Assembly: GCF_003202285.1 (NCBI RefSeq)
Contig: NZ_MASW01000001.1
Location: forward strand, 1,674,001-1,738,000
DNA length: 64,000 nt
Direction of reading: 5' to 3'
From: Prauserella muralis
Lineage (GTDB): Bacteria > Actinomycetota > Actinomycetes > Mycobacteriales > Pseudonocardiaceae
The translations under genes and the position numbers were made by a program. Position 1 is the first letter of the stretch. Each line of letters opens with the position of its first letter. Shown one piece after another: positions 63,069 through 64,000 of this stretch. The notes under the pieces were generated by a model. It was given only the letters and a program-made list of their open reading frames with translations, was not told where the DNA came from and made no database searches.

Positions 63069-63845
63069 TCAGACGCGCTTGAACAGCAGCGCGCGCTTGA
63101 CCTCCTGGATCGCCTTGGTCACCTGGATGCCACGTGGGCAGGCGTCGGTGCAGTTGAACGTGGTGCGGCAGCGCCACACACCCTCGGCGTCGTTGAGGAT
63201 GTCCAGCCGCTCCTCGGAGCCCTCGTCCCGCGAGTCGAAGATGAACCGGTGCGCGTTGACGATGGCGGCGGGGCCGAAGTACGAGCCGTCGGCCCAGTAC
63301 ACCGGACAGGAGGAGGTGCAGGCGGCGCACAGGATGCACTTCGTGGTGTCGTCGAAGCGCTCGCGGTCGGCCTGGGACTGGATCCGCTCCCGGGTCGGCT
63401 CGTTGCCGTAGGCGATGAGGTAGGGCTTCACCGCGCGGTAGGCCTCGAAGAAGGGCTCCATGTCGACATAGAGGTCCTTCATCGTGGGCAGGCCCTTGAT
63501 CGGTGCCACCGTGATCGTGGTCTGCTTGCCCTTCTTGGCCAGCAGGTCCTTGACGAGCACCTTGCACGCCAGCCGGTTGATGCCGTTGATCTGCATGGCG
63601 TCCGAGCCGCAGATCCCGTGCGCGCACGAGCGCCGGAACGACAGCGTGCCGTCCACATAGTTCTTGATGTTGAACAGCAGGTTCAGCACCCGGTCGGTGG
63701 GCAGCGCCGGGACGTCGTAGGACTCCCAGTGCGGCTCGTCGTCCACCTCGGGGTTGAACCGCAGGATCTTCACCGTGACGGTGACCGAGCCCTCCGGCGC
63801 GGGGATCTGCGAGGTGTCGTGAGCGGTGTCGGCTACAGCGGTCAT
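63069..63845 (-). CDS. sdhB: Succinate dehydrogenase iron-sulfur subunit
   Basis: A 258-residue protein passing electrons from the flavoprotein SdhA to quinone. The 2Fe-2S site is SCAHGICGSDAM with a further Cys in RLACKVLV. The C-terminal ferredoxin-like part has CILCAACTSSCPVYW (4Fe-4S) and FNCTDACPRGIQVTKAI (3Fe-4S/4Fe-4S). ATG at 63845 with GGAGGAAG upstream. It follows sdhA by 37 nt on the same strand. Confidence 0.96.
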   Translation of the reverse strand: MTAVADTAHDTSQIPAPEGSVTVTVKILRFNPEVDDEPHWESYDVPALPTDRVLNLLFNIKNYVDGTLSFRRSCAHGICGSDAMQINGINRLACKVLVKDLLAKKGKQTTITVAPIKGLPTMKDLYVDMEPFFEAYRAVKPYLIAYGNEPTRERIQSQADRERFDDTTKCILCAACTSSCPVYWADGSYFGPAAIVNAHRFIFDSRDEGSEERLDILNDAEGVWRCRTTFNCTDACPRGIQVTKAIQEVKRALLFKRV

Positions 63846-63882
63846 TTCGCTTCCTCCGCGGGAAGGAGTACGTCGGAAGGCA

Positions 63883-64000
63883 TCAGTACTTGCGCTCCAT
63901 CGGCTCGTACCGGGTGAAGGTCACCGGCTTGTAGTCCAACCGGATGTCGGAAAGGAACCCGGCGATCCCGAGTGGCATGTCGGGGGCCGTGTCCTTGCCG
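63883..64000 (-). CDS. sdhA: Succinate dehydrogenase flavoprotein subunit, C-terminal end only
   Basis: The last 39 codons of a minus-strand gene running off the window. The translated end, FLSDIRLDYKPVTFTRYEPM then ERKY, is the conserved C-terminus of actinobacterial SdhA. The catalytic and FAD domains lie outside. Identification rests on this tail and on the adjacent sdhB. Confidence 0.88.
   Translation of the reverse strand, partial: GKDTAPDMPLGIAGFLSDIRLDYKPVTFTRYEPMERKY

Overview
The window is very GC-rich with G/C-dominated third codon positions, frequent GTG starts, 4-nt start/stop overlaps, TAGnnT-like -10 boxes and mycobacterial-type SOS boxes. F420 biosynthesis (FbiC), a PerM homologue, PknB-like kinases and LuxR-type two-component pairs point to an actinobacterium. 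The gene families and an ordered match to Mycobacterium tuberculosis Rv0948c-Rv0957 (chorismate mutase, UvrD1/PcrA, M23 peptidase, sucC, sucD, DUF5336 antigen, perM, purN, purH) suggest Pseudonocardiaceae (Amycolatopsis/Saccharomonospora/Prauserella-like). The genus cannot be fixed from this sequence.

Layout. 1-15.7 kb: the 3' part of guaA, a GIDE-domain membrane protein, two divergently transcribed PspC-domain genes (one fused to a histidine kinase, followed by its response regulator), a LAxTG-type surface protein, a LysR/EamA divergent pair, and a minus-strand cluster of two single-pass membrane proteins, one intact Ser/Thr kinase and one kinase lacking the catalytic Asp. 15.4-29.2 kb: the Rv0948c-Rv0957-like core, interrupted between the M23 peptidase and sucC by a polytopic membrane protein and a B12-domain-like protein without the cobalamin-ligating His. 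29.2-38.3 kb: a short repeat array, an NmrA-like gene, then the SOS mutasome cassette imuA'-imuB-(61-aa ORF)-dnaE2 behind a perfect LexA box. Directly downstream is what looks like a complete retron: a 155-nt RNA region closed by a perfect 16-bp a1/a2 inverted repeat, immediately followed by a retron-type reverse transcriptase.

38.3-44.6 kb: a large TNT (NAD-glycohydrolase toxin) protein, a YdcZ-like transporter, folD, a DUF3017 protein, and a decayed IS30-family element embedded in a 30-nt repeat. 44.6-64 kb: efflux genes with an ArsR regulator, a DUF1918 protein, asnB, an LLM-class oxidoreductase, icd, an SH3-domain protein, xthA, fbiC, a YihY-like protein, an MFS gene, a DD-carboxypeptidase, a SCO4848-like protein, an ECF41-type sigma factor with its oxidoreductase partner, and the sdhB/sdhA end.

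Metabolically the window covers three TCA-cycle steps (icd, sucCD, sdhBA), purine synthesis (purN, purH, guaA), one-carbon metabolism (folD) and F420 (fbiC plus a likely F420-dependent enzyme). The accessory part of most interest is the SOS cassette plus retron at 30.3-38.3 kb. A second, apparently orphan SOS box lies at 18,432.
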